From assembly GCA_947165335.1 (NCBI GenBank), contig CAMVAB010000001.1:1-59004 (forward strand): a DNA stretch of 59,004 nt, in the 5' to 3' direction. The first letter of the stretch is position 1; the number at the start of each line of letters is the position of its first letter. The notes under the pieces were generated by a model. That model was not told the origin of the DNA. It worked only from the letters and a program-made list of their open reading frames with translations, and did not search any database. The translations under genes were made by a program, and so were the position numbers. This DNA comes from an uncultured Pseudomonadota bacterium (GTDB lineage Bacteria; Pseudomonadota; Alphaproteobacteria; Rs-D84). Shown piece by piece: positions 42,367-51,177 of the stretch.

Positions 42367-43020
42367 ATGGCATTATCTGAAAAATTGAAAAAAATGCATG
42401 CCCAACAGGTTGCTTTTGCAGAGCAACAATTTGAAGCATACAAAGATTGGATCGTCAACGAATTCGTCAATGAATTTGGCGGTTCTTATCAAACTGCCGA
42501 AGGAATGAAAGATGTTTGGCGCAAAACATTTGAATACGCACCAGAATGCGAAAGTTTCTTGGAATTCAAAACCAGAATATTTATTCGTATGTTGCCAGAC
42601 CAAGAAAACATCACAAATACTCCTGTTTTCTTGAAAAACTTTATTCGCTTGGTAGCTGATTATTTGTCTGTATATGTATCACGTAAAAACTCTGATATAA
42701 AACACAATGACTGTGCAAACGAATTGTTTGACAGATTATACAGAGCATATGCAAACAGAGTTGTTAAAAATTATAACAAACAAAAAAATCTTGAATGGGG
42801 TCTGCAACAAAAAGCCAAACGCGAAGCACAAGAAGCAAAACAACAATCTTTAACACCTGTGCACGAAGGCAAAAGAAAACGTATTCGTCCTGTACGTTTT
42901 ACATTTAAAGAAGAACAACTTGATAAAATCAAAGAACAAAATGTTCGCGCAAGAATACGTTTAAAAAAACAAGAAATTGCTGAATTGAAAATATCTATCA
43001 GTGCATTAAGAGAACAATAA
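42367..43020 (+). CDS. Hypothetical protein, charged and helical
   Basis: I do not recognise this 217-residue soluble protein. It starts MALSEKLKKMHAQQVAFAEQ, has a central helical region and a basic C-terminus (EGKRKRIRPVRF, VRARIRLKKQEIAELK) with coiled-coil character that could bind nucleic acid. ATG 42367 follows AAAAGGATG. It has its own promoter and converges with miaA, meeting it stop-to-stop with no gap. Confidence 0.55.
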   Translation: MALSEKLKKMHAQQVAFAEQQFEAYKDWIVNEFVNEFGGSYQTAEGMKDVWRKTFEYAPECESFLEFKTRIFIRMLPDQENITNTPVFLKNFIRLVADYLSVYVSRKNSDIKHNDCANELFDRLYRAYANRVVKNYNKQKNLEWGLQQKAKREAQEAKQQSLTPVHEGKRKRIRPVRFTFKEEQLDKIKEQNVRARIRLKKQEIAELKISISALREQ

Positions 43021-43929
43021 TTATTTCAACATGCTAATTACACGTTCCAAATCGTCAAGATTTGGGACGTTTTTTATTTCCAAATCAGCATTGTATTGTC
43101 CACGGAACCAAGTGCGTTGACGTTTTGCATACTGATTCGTTTTTGTAATCCAATTTTGAATTGCGTTTTCTTTTGATATTTCACCACGCAACATTTTACA
43201 AATCTGCATTGCTCCAATAGCGCGCGTTTCATCCATATTGTTATCTATAATATATTTTGCTTCGTGTAACGCGCCACCATTTATCATGTTTGGAATACGT
43301 TTTGCGATTCGGTCTAATAATATTTCGCGTTCTGGTAAAACCAATATCTTAAAAGCCCCGGGAATCAGCGCACCAACACGTGGCATTTTTTGCCATTGCG
43401 ATAAATGCGTCCCTGTTTCAAGAAAAACTTCCAAGGCACGTGCAGTGCGTTGCGGATCGGTTTTATCAAAATCTTTTGGTAACATTTTGCGCACAGCGTC
43501 CATATCATTTTTTACCATATCGCGCGCGCGTTGACGGACATCATCACTAACATTTGGAATAGACGAAATACCATTTAACAAAACATTTATGTAATATCCG
43601 GTTCCGCCAACAAAGATTGGTGTTTTGCCCATTGCGATAATTTCATCCAATGTTTTTTTTGCTAAATTTAAATAGTCAGCAACACTGATATGTTCATTTA
43701 ACGAAAGAATTGAAAACAATCTGTATGGGACACCATCTATGTTATCAAAATTACCCGCGATACCAGCAAAAGGCGAAGCAGATATATTTTCAATACCACG
43801 ATATATTTGAACACTATCGCAATTTATAATTGCACCATTTATTTTGCGCGCTAAACAATGTGCAAAATCAGATTTGCCCGATGCGGTTGGCCCAGTAATA
43901 ACAATTGCGCGCTCTTTCATGATTTTCAT
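43021..43929 (-). CDS. miaA: tRNA dimethylallyltransferase
   Basis: MiaA adds a dimethylallyl group to A37 of tRNAs that read UNN codons. The 303-residue product has the P-loop IVITGPTASGKS, the conserved DSVQIYRG, the PIFVGGTGYYINVLL segment and QRTARALEVFLETG. The C-terminus has TRAIGAMQICKML and KRQRTWFRGQ. ATG 43929 or 43920 may be used; no clear ribosome site is present. A long upstream open frame is antisense to gap. Confidence 0.95.
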   Translation of the reverse strand: MKIMKERAIVITGPTASGKSDFAHCLARKINGAIINCDSVQIYRGIENISASPFAGIAGNFDNIDGVPYRLFSILSLNEHISVADYLNLAKKTLDEIIAMGKTPIFVGGTGYYINVLLNGISSIPNVSDDVRQRARDMVKNDMDAVRKMLPKDFDKTDPQRTARALEVFLETGTHLSQWQKMPRVGALIPGAFKILVLPEREILLDRIAKRIPNMINGGALHEAKYIIDNNMDETRAIGAMQICKMLRGEISKENAIQNWITKTNQYAKRQRTWFRGQYNADLEIKNVPNLDDLERVISMLK

Positions 43930-44038
43930 TATAGAAACGACTTTATATATTTGCAAGAAAACAACAGCAAAAAAATCAAATTGTGATATTTGTCCGGACA
44001 TGATAAAATAAGCATGATATGAAACGAAAGGATGAAAG

Positions 44039-45037
44039 ATGAAAAAAGTTCGCGTTGCTATAAATGGTTTTGGACGTATTGGCCGTCTGGTTTTGCGTGC
44101 CGCATTGGAATCGGGCCGCAAAGATATTGAATTTGTCGCTATTAACGATTTGGCACCAATTGAACAAAATGCGTTTTTGCTTGAATATGATTCAGTGCAT
44201 GGCAAATTAGATATGCCGGTCAAAATGCAAAAAGATTATATTATAGTTGGCAAACAAAAAATTAAATGTATTTCTGAACGCGATCCTTCTAAATATCCAT
44301 GGAAAAAATTAAATATTGATGTTGTTATGGAATGTACCGGTTTGTTTACTGCTGCCGACAAAGCACGCGTTCATATAGACGCCGGTGCAAAACGCGTTTT
44401 GGTTTCAGCACCGTCCGCTGGCGCTGATAAAACAATAGTATTCGGTGTAAACGACAATAAATTAACCAAGAAAGATATTATTGTTTCCAACGCATCTTGC
44501 ACAACAAATTGTTTAGCGCCTGTATTAAATGTTTTGGATAAAAAATTCGGTATTGAAAACGGTTGGATGACCACAGTTCACGCATACACCGGCGATCAAC
44601 AATTATTAGATAAAACACACAAAGATTTGCGTCGTGCACGCGCTGCGGCACTTTCTATGATTCCGACCAGCACCGGCGCAGCAAAAGCAATTGGTTTGGT
44701 GTTACCAAAACTCGCTGGCAAAATGGATGGTATTGCAATACGTGTTCCCACACCCGATGTATCAGTTATCGAATTGATATTGAATATGAAAAAAAAATTA
44801 ACGGCAGAAAAAGTTAACGAAGTTATGTTTGCATCACAATCGTCAATACTTGGGTTTAACGATAAACCATTGGTATCGATTGATTTCACAAATGATAAAC
44901 ACAGTTCTATATTCGATGCAACACAAACACGCGTTATCGACGGCAATGTTTTACATGTGACCGCATGGTATGATAACGAATGGGGCTTTTCAAACCGAAT
45001 GTGTGATACCGCCGTTGCAATCGGACAATTGATTTAA
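44039..45037 (+). CDS. gap: Glyceraldehyde-3-phosphate dehydrogenase (type I)
   Basis: GAPDH makes 1,3-bisphosphoglycerate in glycolysis, with NAD. INGFGRIGRLVLRAAL is the nucleotide-binding loop, VSNASCTTNCLAPV holds the catalytic Cys, and TVHAYTGDQQ the active-site His. SAAA-type loop, TSTGAAKAIGLVLPKL and WYDNEWGFSNRM are typical. At 332 residues it is normal. The start follows GAAAGGATG. Confidence 0.97.
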   Translation: MKKVRVAINGFGRIGRLVLRAALESGRKDIEFVAINDLAPIEQNAFLLEYDSVHGKLDMPVKMQKDYIIVGKQKIKCISERDPSKYPWKKLNIDVVMECTGLFTAADKARVHIDAGAKRVLVSAPSAGADKTIVFGVNDNKLTKKDIIVSNASCTTNCLAPVLNVLDKKFGIENGWMTTVHAYTGDQQLLDKTHKDLRRARAAALSMIPTSTGAAKAIGLVLPKLAGKMDGIAIRVPTPDVSVIELILNMKKKLTAEKVNEVMFASQSSILGFNDKPLVSIDFTNDKHSSIFDATQTRVIDGNVLHVTAWYDNEWGFSNRMCDTAVAIGQLI

Positions 45038-45040
45038 AAA

Positions 45041-45060
45041 AACCGTCCAATCGGACGGTT
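45041..45060. terminator. Bidirectional terminator between gap and the polyene cluster
   Basis: AACCGTCC-AATC-GGACGGTT with A and T runs on both sides, between convergent genes. Confidence 0.9.
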
Positions 45061-45063
45061 TTT

Positions 45064-46287
45064 TTACATTTTTTTAAATATCAATGAAGTGTTTATTCCA
45101 CCAAATGCGAAATTGTTATTCATTACATAATTGGTTTCGATTTCACGTCCCGTGCCCATTATGTAATCTAATTTTCCGCATTCTGGATCTGGATTAACCA
45201 AATTCAATGTTGGTGCAAACCAACCATTATTCATCATTTTAATTGCCCAAATCGATTCCAATGCACCACACGCACCCAGTGTGTGTCCAACATAGCCTTT
45301 TTGTGTGCTGCAAGGTGTGTTATTGCCAAACACGCTTTCCGTTGCCAATGATTCCGCTATATCGCCATGTTTTGTTCCGGTTCCATGCATATCAATATAA
45401 CCAATATTTTCAGGTTTTAAATCTGCACATTGTAATGATAAACGCATACACCCGGCCATTGTATCTTTGTTTGGTTGTGTTATGTGTGTGCCGTCTGTAT
45501 TTGTTCCAAAACCAACAATTTCAGCATATATTCGCGCACCACGTTTAACAGCATGTTCATATTCTTCTAATATCAAAGTTGCCGCGCCTTCACCGATAAC
45601 CAGACCATCACGCGCCACATCAAACGGCGATGGTGTTTTATCAGGCGTATCGTTTTTCACACTGGTCGCATACAATGTATCAAATACAGCAACCTGGGTT
45701 GGATCTAATTCTTCGGCACCACCTGCAATCATAACATCTTGGGCGCCTGATTTAATTGCTTCATATGCATAACCTATGGATAAACTGCCCGATGTACACG
45801 CTGTTCCACTTGGTATCAAACGCCCTGTCGTTTTGAAATATAATGAAATATTAACAGCCGTCGTTTGTGGCATAATTTTTATATACGATGATGAATTTAT
45901 CGGGCCAACTTCGTGTGTTTGAACCATCGAATAAAAATCAAGAACCGGCCCCGCAGAACCAAACGAAGAACCATATGCAACGCCACAACGACCCGAAGTT
46001 ATAATTTCATCATTTAATAACCCTGCATCCGTTAATGCTTGTTCCGATGCATAAACTGCCATCACAGAAACAGGTCCCATCGTGCGTAAAACTTTGCGTG
46101 TATAATGTTCCGGTATTGTAAAATCGTTTACTGGTGCAACCATATGTGCGTTTAACCCTTTGATTTCTTTCAAATCGTCACGCACAACAACTGCGTTTTT
46201 ATAAGTGTGCAAACGTTTATACGAACTTTCCACATCGCACCCCAGTGCGCTGACCAATCCCATTCCTGTAATAACAACGCGTTTCAT
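45064..46287 (-). CDS. Beta-ketoacyl-ACP synthase (FabF-type) of an aryl-polyene-like cluster
   Basis: This 407-residue condensing enzyme has a full catalytic set: Cys in SGTACTSGSL, His in IDMHGTGTKHGD and His in GYVGHTLGACG. The first residues (MKRVVITGMGLVSALG) are FabF-like. It is the last gene of the minus-strand arm (KS-DH-KR-KS) and overlaps the ketoreductase gene by one base. In aryl polyene clusters the equivalent is ApeR. Confidence 0.9.
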   Translation of the reverse strand: MKRVVITGMGLVSALGCDVESSYKRLHTYKNAVVVRDDLKEIKGLNAHMVAPVNDFTIPEHYTRKVLRTMGPVSVMAVYASEQALTDAGLLNDEIITSGRCGVAYGSSFGSAGPVLDFYSMVQTHEVGPINSSSYIKIMPQTTAVNISLYFKTTGRLIPSGTACTSGSLSIGYAYEAIKSGAQDVMIAGGAEELDPTQVAVFDTLYATSVKNDTPDKTPSPFDVARDGLVIGEGAATLILEEYEHAVKRGARIYAEIVGFGTNTDGTHITQPNKDTMAGCMRLSLQCADLKPENIGYIDMHGTGTKHGDIAESLATESVFGNNTPCSTQKGYVGHTLGACGALESIWAIKMMNNGWFAPTLNLVNPDPECGKLDYIMGTGREIETNYVMNNNFAFGGINTSLIFKKM

Positions 46288-47012
46288 TAAATCATCCCCC
46301 CATTTACTGATATGACCTGACGTGTGATGTATGCAGCGTCATCACTTAAAAGATACGCAACCAAAGATGCGATTTCTTTCGGTTGTCCCATACGACGCAT
46401 AGGTATCATTTTTTGAATTTCTTCAATTGGTAATTGTGCTGTCATATCTGTTTCAATTACGCCCGGCGCAATTGCATTTACTGTGATATTGCGTTTTGCT
46501 AATTCAACAGCCAAAGATTTCACAGCACCAATTATACCCGCTTTGGATGCGGCATAATTAACCTGGCCCCTGTTTCCCATTACACCCGATATAGACGACA
46601 TCGCAATAATACGACCCGGTCTGCGTGCCGAAATCATAGGCATAACACATGGGTGCAACACATTATAAAGACCATCTAAATTAGTATGTAAAACTTTGTC
46701 CCACGCATCGCCGTCCATAACCGGAAAAGGATTATCATCATTTATCCCCGCATTACAAATAACACCATAATATGCACCATGTTCATTTATATCTTCTGAT
46801 AAAACTTTTTCTGTTTGTTCGCGATTTGAAATATCAAAAGATAAAATACGTGCATTGGCCCCTAAATCTTTGACTTCACTTAAAGTTTTTTCAACCGCTG
46901 CTTTGTTGGAATTGTAATGCAAAACTAAATCATACCCCAGCGGTGCCAGATAAAGCGCTATTGCACGACCTATACCACGAGAAGCCCCAGTAATCAAAAC
47001 AGTTTTATTCAT
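46287..47012 (-). CDS. 3-ketoacyl-ACP reductase (FabG-type), polyene cluster
   Basis: This SDR enzyme, 241 residues, reduces the keto group of the growing acyl-ACP. The NADPH loop is TGASRGIGRAIAL, the catalytic Tyr-Lys pair is VNYAASKAG and CNAGIND is also seen. It ends on VISVNGGMI. It corresponds to ApeQ, overlapping neighbours on both sides (1 and 8 bases), which implies tight translational coupling. Confidence 0.92.
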   Translation of the reverse strand: MNKTVLITGASRGIGRAIALYLAPLGYDLVLHYNSNKAAVEKTLSEVKDLGANARILSFDISNREQTEKVLSEDINEHGAYYGVICNAGINDDNPFPVMDGDAWDKVLHTNLDGLYNVLHPCVMPMISARRPGRIIAMSSISGVMGNRGQVNYAASKAGIIGAVKSLAVELAKRNITVNAIAPGVIETDMTAQLPIEEIQKMIPMRRMGQPKEIASLVAYLLSDDAAYITRQVISVNGGMI

Positions 47013-47472
47013 TTGTTTCCCCCATAAAATCGTTTATGTCGTCTGGTCGAAAAGCATTAAGATTTGCGTTCGCAACCAAATTGTTTTTTGAATCGTATAT
47101 ATGACATTCAAAAGATGCTATGTTATTATCACAAAACATAGATTTCACATGTACATAATAACTTTCATCTTTATTGAATACAGGTATCATTACATGTAAA
47201 TCACGTGAACCCATAATAAATCCAGCAACCGCTTTTGTAGAACCTGTTAAATGAATGTCTTGTGCACCAATATAACACGCGATAGATTGTGCCATATATT
47301 CAAGCGCCACCGCCCCAGGCACACCATTTATATTTTTTTGAAATAATAAATCAGTATCTTTAACATCAATTCGTGTTACCATTTTTTGTTCATCAAAATC
47401 AACGCTTTCTATCGCACTAATAAATGCCATCGGCGCTTTCTGTGGTAATAAATCAATTGGATTTAAATTCAT
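47005..47472 (-). CDS. Hotdog-fold 3-hydroxyacyl-ACP dehydratase (ApeP-like)
   Basis: This 155-residue protein has LLPQKAPMAFISAIESVDF at the start and PGAVALEYMAQSIACYIGA, the long hotdog helix. Family members in aryl polyene clusters dehydrate 3-hydroxyacyl-ACP to the trans-enoyl form. The usual catalytic His is not evident; QKAPM stands where HRYPF or HRPPM is common, so activity may depend on another residue or be reduced. Confidence 0.75.
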   Translation of the reverse strand: MNLNPIDLLPQKAPMAFISAIESVDFDEQKMVTRIDVKDTDLLFQKNINGVPGAVALEYMAQSIACYIGAQDIHLTGSTKAVAGFIMGSRDLHVMIPVFNKDESYYVHVKSMFCDNNIASFECHIYDSKNNLVANANLNAFRPDDINDFMGETNE

Positions 47473-47473
47473 T

Positions 47474-48610
47474 TTATTTTCCTATAATTAAACTGGCATT
47501 GCTGCCACCAAAAGCGAATGCATTACATAATATATGATTTATTTCAACTGTATCGCCAATTTTTGCTAATCTTATTTTTGCACAATCATCACCAAATTCA
47601 CCATCAAATACATGTGGTATAATAAAGTTATGCTTTAACATCAGCCACGATAAACCCATGCTAACAGCACCCGCAGCACCCAACGTGTGCCCGGTCAAAG
47701 GTTTGGTTGATGCACACAAAACATTTTCACCAAACAGCGTATTTATCGCTAAAGATTCCATTGCATCATTTGCGATTGTACCAGTACCATGCATATTTAT
47801 AAAATCTATATCATCTGGTTTTAATCCAGCGTCTTTCAGCGCCATATTCATAGATGCAATTGCACCGGCGCCCGTTGGATCAGGACTTGTTAAATGATAT
47901 GCATCAGACGTTTCACCAATACCCAATAATTTAATTCCACAACACCCACGTTCCAATATGAACAAAGCCGCGCCTTCACCCAGGTTTATCCCGTCTCTAT
48001 TTTTTGACATAGGGTTTGTGTGTTTTTTACTCAAAGCACTTAACGCGTTAAAACCATTCAAAGCGAAATCGCATCTGCCGTCAACACCACCAACCAACAC
48101 TGCATCACAAATACCGTTTTCAATCAATCTGCGTGCGCTTTCAAAAACCTTTAAACTGGACGAACAAGCGGTTGAAATTGTAAATGCAGGACCATTAAAA
48201 CCAGTTTGTTTTTTAATATATTCCGCAGGTGTTCCAAGCTCAAGTTCATTTAAAACACTTTTTTCTATTTCAATATTATTTTGAAAGGCGTGTTCTATGT
48301 GTTTTTGCGCTTCATGCACACCAGTATTTGATGAACCAACAATAATACCTATACAATTTATATCATAATTTTGTTTTAATAATTCAATGTCGCCCATTAT
48401 TTGCTTTAACGCGGCATCTATCAAATCATACATACGCAAATCGTGCACTTGTTCAACTGGCGCTGTTCCAAAAGGAACTTTTTCATCCCCGACAATAACA
48501 TTTCCTGAAAACATAGCGCGTGTATCACCACTGCGTGCGTTCTGTATAATATCGTTGTGATTGTCCCCCAGCGCACACACGAAGCCAAGATTTTTTAATA
48601 CATATTCCAT
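47474..48610 (-). CDS. Beta-ketoacyl-ACP synthase (second KS, ApeO-like)
   Basis: This 378-residue condensing enzyme has Cys in ISTACSSSLKVF, His in INMHGTGT and His in PLTGHTLGAAG, so it looks active and is not a decarboxylase-dead factor. ATG 48610 follows GGATTTGAA; the frame upstream is antisense to the divergent gene. It opens the minus-strand arm of the cluster. Confidence 0.88.
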   Translation of the reverse strand: MEYVLKNLGFVCALGDNHNDIIQNARSGDTRAMFSGNVIVGDEKVPFGTAPVEQVHDLRMYDLIDAALKQIMGDIELLKQNYDINCIGIIVGSSNTGVHEAQKHIEHAFQNNIEIEKSVLNELELGTPAEYIKKQTGFNGPAFTISTACSSSLKVFESARRLIENGICDAVLVGGVDGRCDFALNGFNALSALSKKHTNPMSKNRDGINLGEGAALFILERGCCGIKLLGIGETSDAYHLTSPDPTGAGAIASMNMALKDAGLKPDDIDFINMHGTGTIANDAMESLAINTLFGENVLCASTKPLTGHTLGAAGAVSMGLSWLMLKHNFIIPHVFDGEFGDDCAKIRLAKIGDTVEINHILCNAFAFGGSNASLIIGK

Positions 48611-48686
48611 TTCAAATCCAACTTGCAAAATAGGAATCTTTTTATATAATGACACAGTATTGTATAAAAAAATCGATTTTTCAAGT

Positions 48687-49316
48687 ATGAACAAAACCTT
48701 ATATATTGATAATTTTGAATTTTGGATGGAAAATGATACGGAAAAACTTCCTGACGTTTCATTTATACCATCAATGTTGCGACGCCGCATGAGCGCACTT
48801 GAAAAAGTCGCAATTGGATTGGCAAATAAAATTGCACCAGAAACACCAGATTATAAACTGGTTTTTGCATCACGTTTTGGCGAATGGGAACAAACCATAA
48901 AACTTATCCGTCAATTTTATGACGACAAAGAAATGTCGCCTGCAGGATTCAGTAATTCTGTTCATAATGCCGCAATGGGACATTTTTCATTGTTAACACA
49001 TAATAAAAATTCATACACTTCTGTTGCAGCAGGCGAAAAAACAATAGAAAATGCCCTACTTGATGCAATACTGACAGATAAACCTGTATTATTTATATAT
49101 GGTGAAGAACACACCCCAACCGAATACGAACACATGTTAGAAAAGCCCGGTTTATCACATGGTTGTGCAATTTTGATTAAAGGAAACGGACAAAAAAAAT
49201 ATGAATTAACAACTAATAATGAAGATTTACCGCCACTTTCTTTTGAAGAATTAAAAAACGCCCTACAAACCGGTTCAAATATCACAACATCTAATTGGAT
49301 ATTATCAAAAAAATAA
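48687..49316 (+). CDS. Beta-ketoacyl synthase chain-length-factor-like protein
   Basis: This 209-residue protein matches the short ketosynthase N-domain family found in aryl polyene clusters (ApeC type): PSMLRRRMSALEKVAIGLA, VFASRFGEWEQTIKLI and SPAGFSNSVHNAAMGHFS. The SVHNA box replaces the catalytic Cys region, so it cannot condense by itself; a chain-length or partner role is accepted for the family. It is the first gene of the plus-strand arm. The ribosome site is weak. Confidence 0.85.
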   Translation: MNKTLYIDNFEFWMENDTEKLPDVSFIPSMLRRRMSALEKVAIGLANKIAPETPDYKLVFASRFGEWEQTIKLIRQFYDDKEMSPAGFSNSVHNAAMGHFSLLTHNKNSYTSVAAGEKTIENALLDAILTDKPVLFIYGEEHTPTEYEHMLEKPGLSHGCAILIKGNGQKKYELTTNNEDLPPLSFEELKNALQTGSNITTSNWILSKK

Positions 49317-50056
49317 TGAAAAAAATTATCAGATCTTTTTTAAGTGGTTTTTGTTTTTCCGTTTTTGGAATAGGCGGTCTTGTTGCAGGAACATTCATCG
49401 TGCCTTTCCCATTATTATTGTGCAACAAACGCAATCAAAGATGCATCTTATCTGGCACTATCCACTATTTGTGGAAATTGTTTGTATGGTTAATGTGTGC
49501 TTTGAAATTGATTGATGTAAAAATACAAAATAAAAAAAAATTAAAGCAATTACGCGGTAATATAATCGTTGCAAATCACCCATCTTTGATAGATGTTGTA
49601 ATATTGGTTTCGAAAATACCTCGTTCAATATGTGTGGTAAAAGGAAGCTTATTTCAAAATGTCTTTATAAAATTTTTAATTCGCCATGTTTATCTTTCTA
49701 ATTCTATGACGCCTGACGAATTTATGAATCAAGCCACCGATTGTTTAACAAACGGCTATAACATCATAATTTTCCCAGAAGGTACCCGTACAGTAAAAAA
49801 CAAACCAATTCATCTGCATCGCGGTTTTGCCTATTTACACTTGTATTCAAAACACGATATTCAACCACTTCATATAACAAATACCCCACATATCCTGGGC
49901 AAAGGCAGCAAATGGTACAATGTCGGGGACAAAACCTCTGTTTATAAAATAAAAATGTTGCCAACTATACGTTTTAAAGCGAAAAAATCCAACAGCATTC
50001 GTCAAAATGCTGTTTCTGTCACAAAACAAACAAAAAAAGCCCTGTTCATCGCATAG
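49316..50056 (+). CDS. 1-acylglycerol-3-phosphate O-acyltransferase family protein (PlsC-like)
   Basis: This 246-residue membrane acyltransferase has the motif NHPSLIDVVILV (HxxxxD with an altered spacing) and FPEGTRTVKN. N-terminal hydrophobic segments anchor it. In aryl polyene clusters the gene in this place is ApeD, thought to build the lipid carrier of the pigment. ATG 49316 overlaps the stop of the previous gene by one base. Confidence 0.85.
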   Translation: MKKIIRSFLSGFCFSVFGIGGLVAGTFIVPFPLLLCNKRNQRCILSGTIHYLWKLFVWLMCALKLIDVKIQNKKKLKQLRGNIIVANHPSLIDVVILVSKIPRSICVVKGSLFQNVFIKFLIRHVYLSNSMTPDEFMNQATDCLTNGYNIIIFPEGTRTVKNKPIHLHRGFAYLHLYSKHDIQPLHITNTPHILGKGSKWYNVGDKTSVYKIKMLPTIRFKAKKSNSIRQNAVSVTKQTKKALFIA

Positions 50057-50061
50057 AAAAA

Positions 50062-50098
50062 CTTGACAACTAGGGATTCTTTGCTAGCATTTGTCAAG
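50062..50098 (+). promoter_or_regulatory. Promoter of the ACP-containing operon with flanking inverted repeat
   Basis: TTGACA (50063) and TAGCAT (50085) are 16 bases apart. CTTGACAA and TTGTCAAG are perfect inverted repeats of 8 bp, separated by 21 bases, enclosing both boxes. Confidence 0.55.
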
Positions 50099-50119
50099 AT
50101 TTAGATTTAAGGATACCCC

Positions 50120-50395
50120 ATGAAAAAAGAAACGCTTGAACAAGAAATCAAAGAAATTATTATTTCCGCGCTAGATTTAGAAGATGTAACCGTTGCAGAC
50201 ATCGATTCAAAGGCTCCTCTGTTTAACGAAGGACTGGGACTTGATTCTATTGATGCTTTGGAATTAGGTATGGCGTTAAAGAAAAAATACGATGTTAGTT
50301 TTAAATCAGATAAAGAAGAAAACAAAGAATTTTTTAAATCTGTAGAAAATTTAGCAAAATATATTGCAGAATCTAAAAACATCACATTGGAGTAA
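50120..50395 (+). CDS. Acyl carrier protein 1, polyene cluster
   Basis: This 91-residue ACP has the attachment site GLGLDSIDALEL with the phosphopantetheine Ser. The four-helix plan is normal, with a longer loop after helix II (FKSDKEENKEF). It corresponds to ApeE and should carry the growing polyene. The PPTase at 56274 would activate it. Confidence 0.92.
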   Translation: MKKETLEQEIKEIIISALDLEDVTVADIDSKAPLFNEGLGLDSIDALELGMALKKKYDVSFKSDKEENKEFFKSVENLAKYIAESKNITLE

Positions 50396-50399
50396 GAAC

Positions 50400-50654
50400 A
50401 TGCACACAAAAGAAGAAATTTTTAATACTATCAAAGAAATTTTAGTCAAAGATTTTGATTGCGATGAATCTAAAATTAAAAACGAATCCAAATTAGTGGA
50501 AGATTTAGATTTAGACAGCATTGATGCAGTTGATTTGGTTGTAAAATTACAAACCATCATAAATCAAAAAGTAGACCCTGAAGATTTTAAACAAATCCGC
50601 ACAATACAGGATGTTGTCGATGCAGTTGAAAAAATTGTTAACGGTAACCACTAA
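50400..50654 (+). CDS. Acyl carrier protein 2, polyene cluster
   Basis: This 84-residue ACP has the attachment site DLDLDSIDAVDLV. ATG 50400 follows GGAGTAAGA, four bases after ACP 1. Two tandem ACPs (ApeE and ApeF) are a regular feature of aryl polyene clusters. Confidence 0.92.
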   Translation: MHTKEEIFNTIKEILVKDFDCDESKIKNESKLVEDLDLDSIDAVDLVVKLQTIINQKVDPEDFKQIRTIQDVVDAVEKIVNGNH

Positions 50655-51177
50655 AATATTTTTGGGGTGTTTTATCGTTGCATACCCTTTCATCGTTTTT
50701 TATGCGCTAAAACAAAATATCGCCGTTAAATTTATCGGCCTTATTTTGTTAACAGTGATTATTTTTTCGTATCTTCGCAACAGAAACAAATGTCTTTTTA
50801 TGACCGGATTACTGGTCGCCTTCATGGTTATATTGTTTAACCAAGAAATCTTTCTTAAAATCTATCCGGTGTTAATGAACGCATCTGTGTGTTCCGTCTT
50901 TGCCTTGTCTTTAAAAAAGACACCTCTTATCACACAATTTGCACAAAAGATGCAGAAAAAACCACTAAATGAAGAAACTGTCGTTTATACCCGCAGCGCA
51001 ACAGTTGCATGGGCAATATTCATGTTTTTAAACACTCTTGTTTCTTTGACAACTGTATTTATGTCAGATGAAATTTGGGTATTATATAACGGATTTATAT
51101 CTTATGTCTTGATTGGTATAATGATGTCTGCTGAATACATCTTTCGAAAGGTTAAACAACAATGTTCACACCAATAA
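50611..51177 (+). CDS. Polyene-cluster membrane protein (COG4648-like)
   Basis: This is a 188-residue protein with about five membrane segments (IFLGCFIVAYPFIVFYAL, FIGLILLTVIIFSYL) and a conserved VVYTRSATVAWAIFMFLN. It fits the membrane protein that follows the ACPs in aryl polyene clusters (ApeG); its task is unknown. It begins inside the ACP 2 gene (44-base overlap); ATG 50620 is another possible start. Confidence 0.75.
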   Translation: MLSMQLKKLLTVTTKIFLGCFIVAYPFIVFYALKQNIAVKFIGLILLTVIIFSYLRNRNKCLFMTGLLVAFMVILFNQEIFLKIYPVLMNASVCSVFALSLKKTPLITQFAQKMQKKPLNEETVVYTRSATVAWAIFMFLNTLVSLTTVFMSDEIWVLYNGFISYVLIGIMMSAEYIFRKVKQQCSHQ

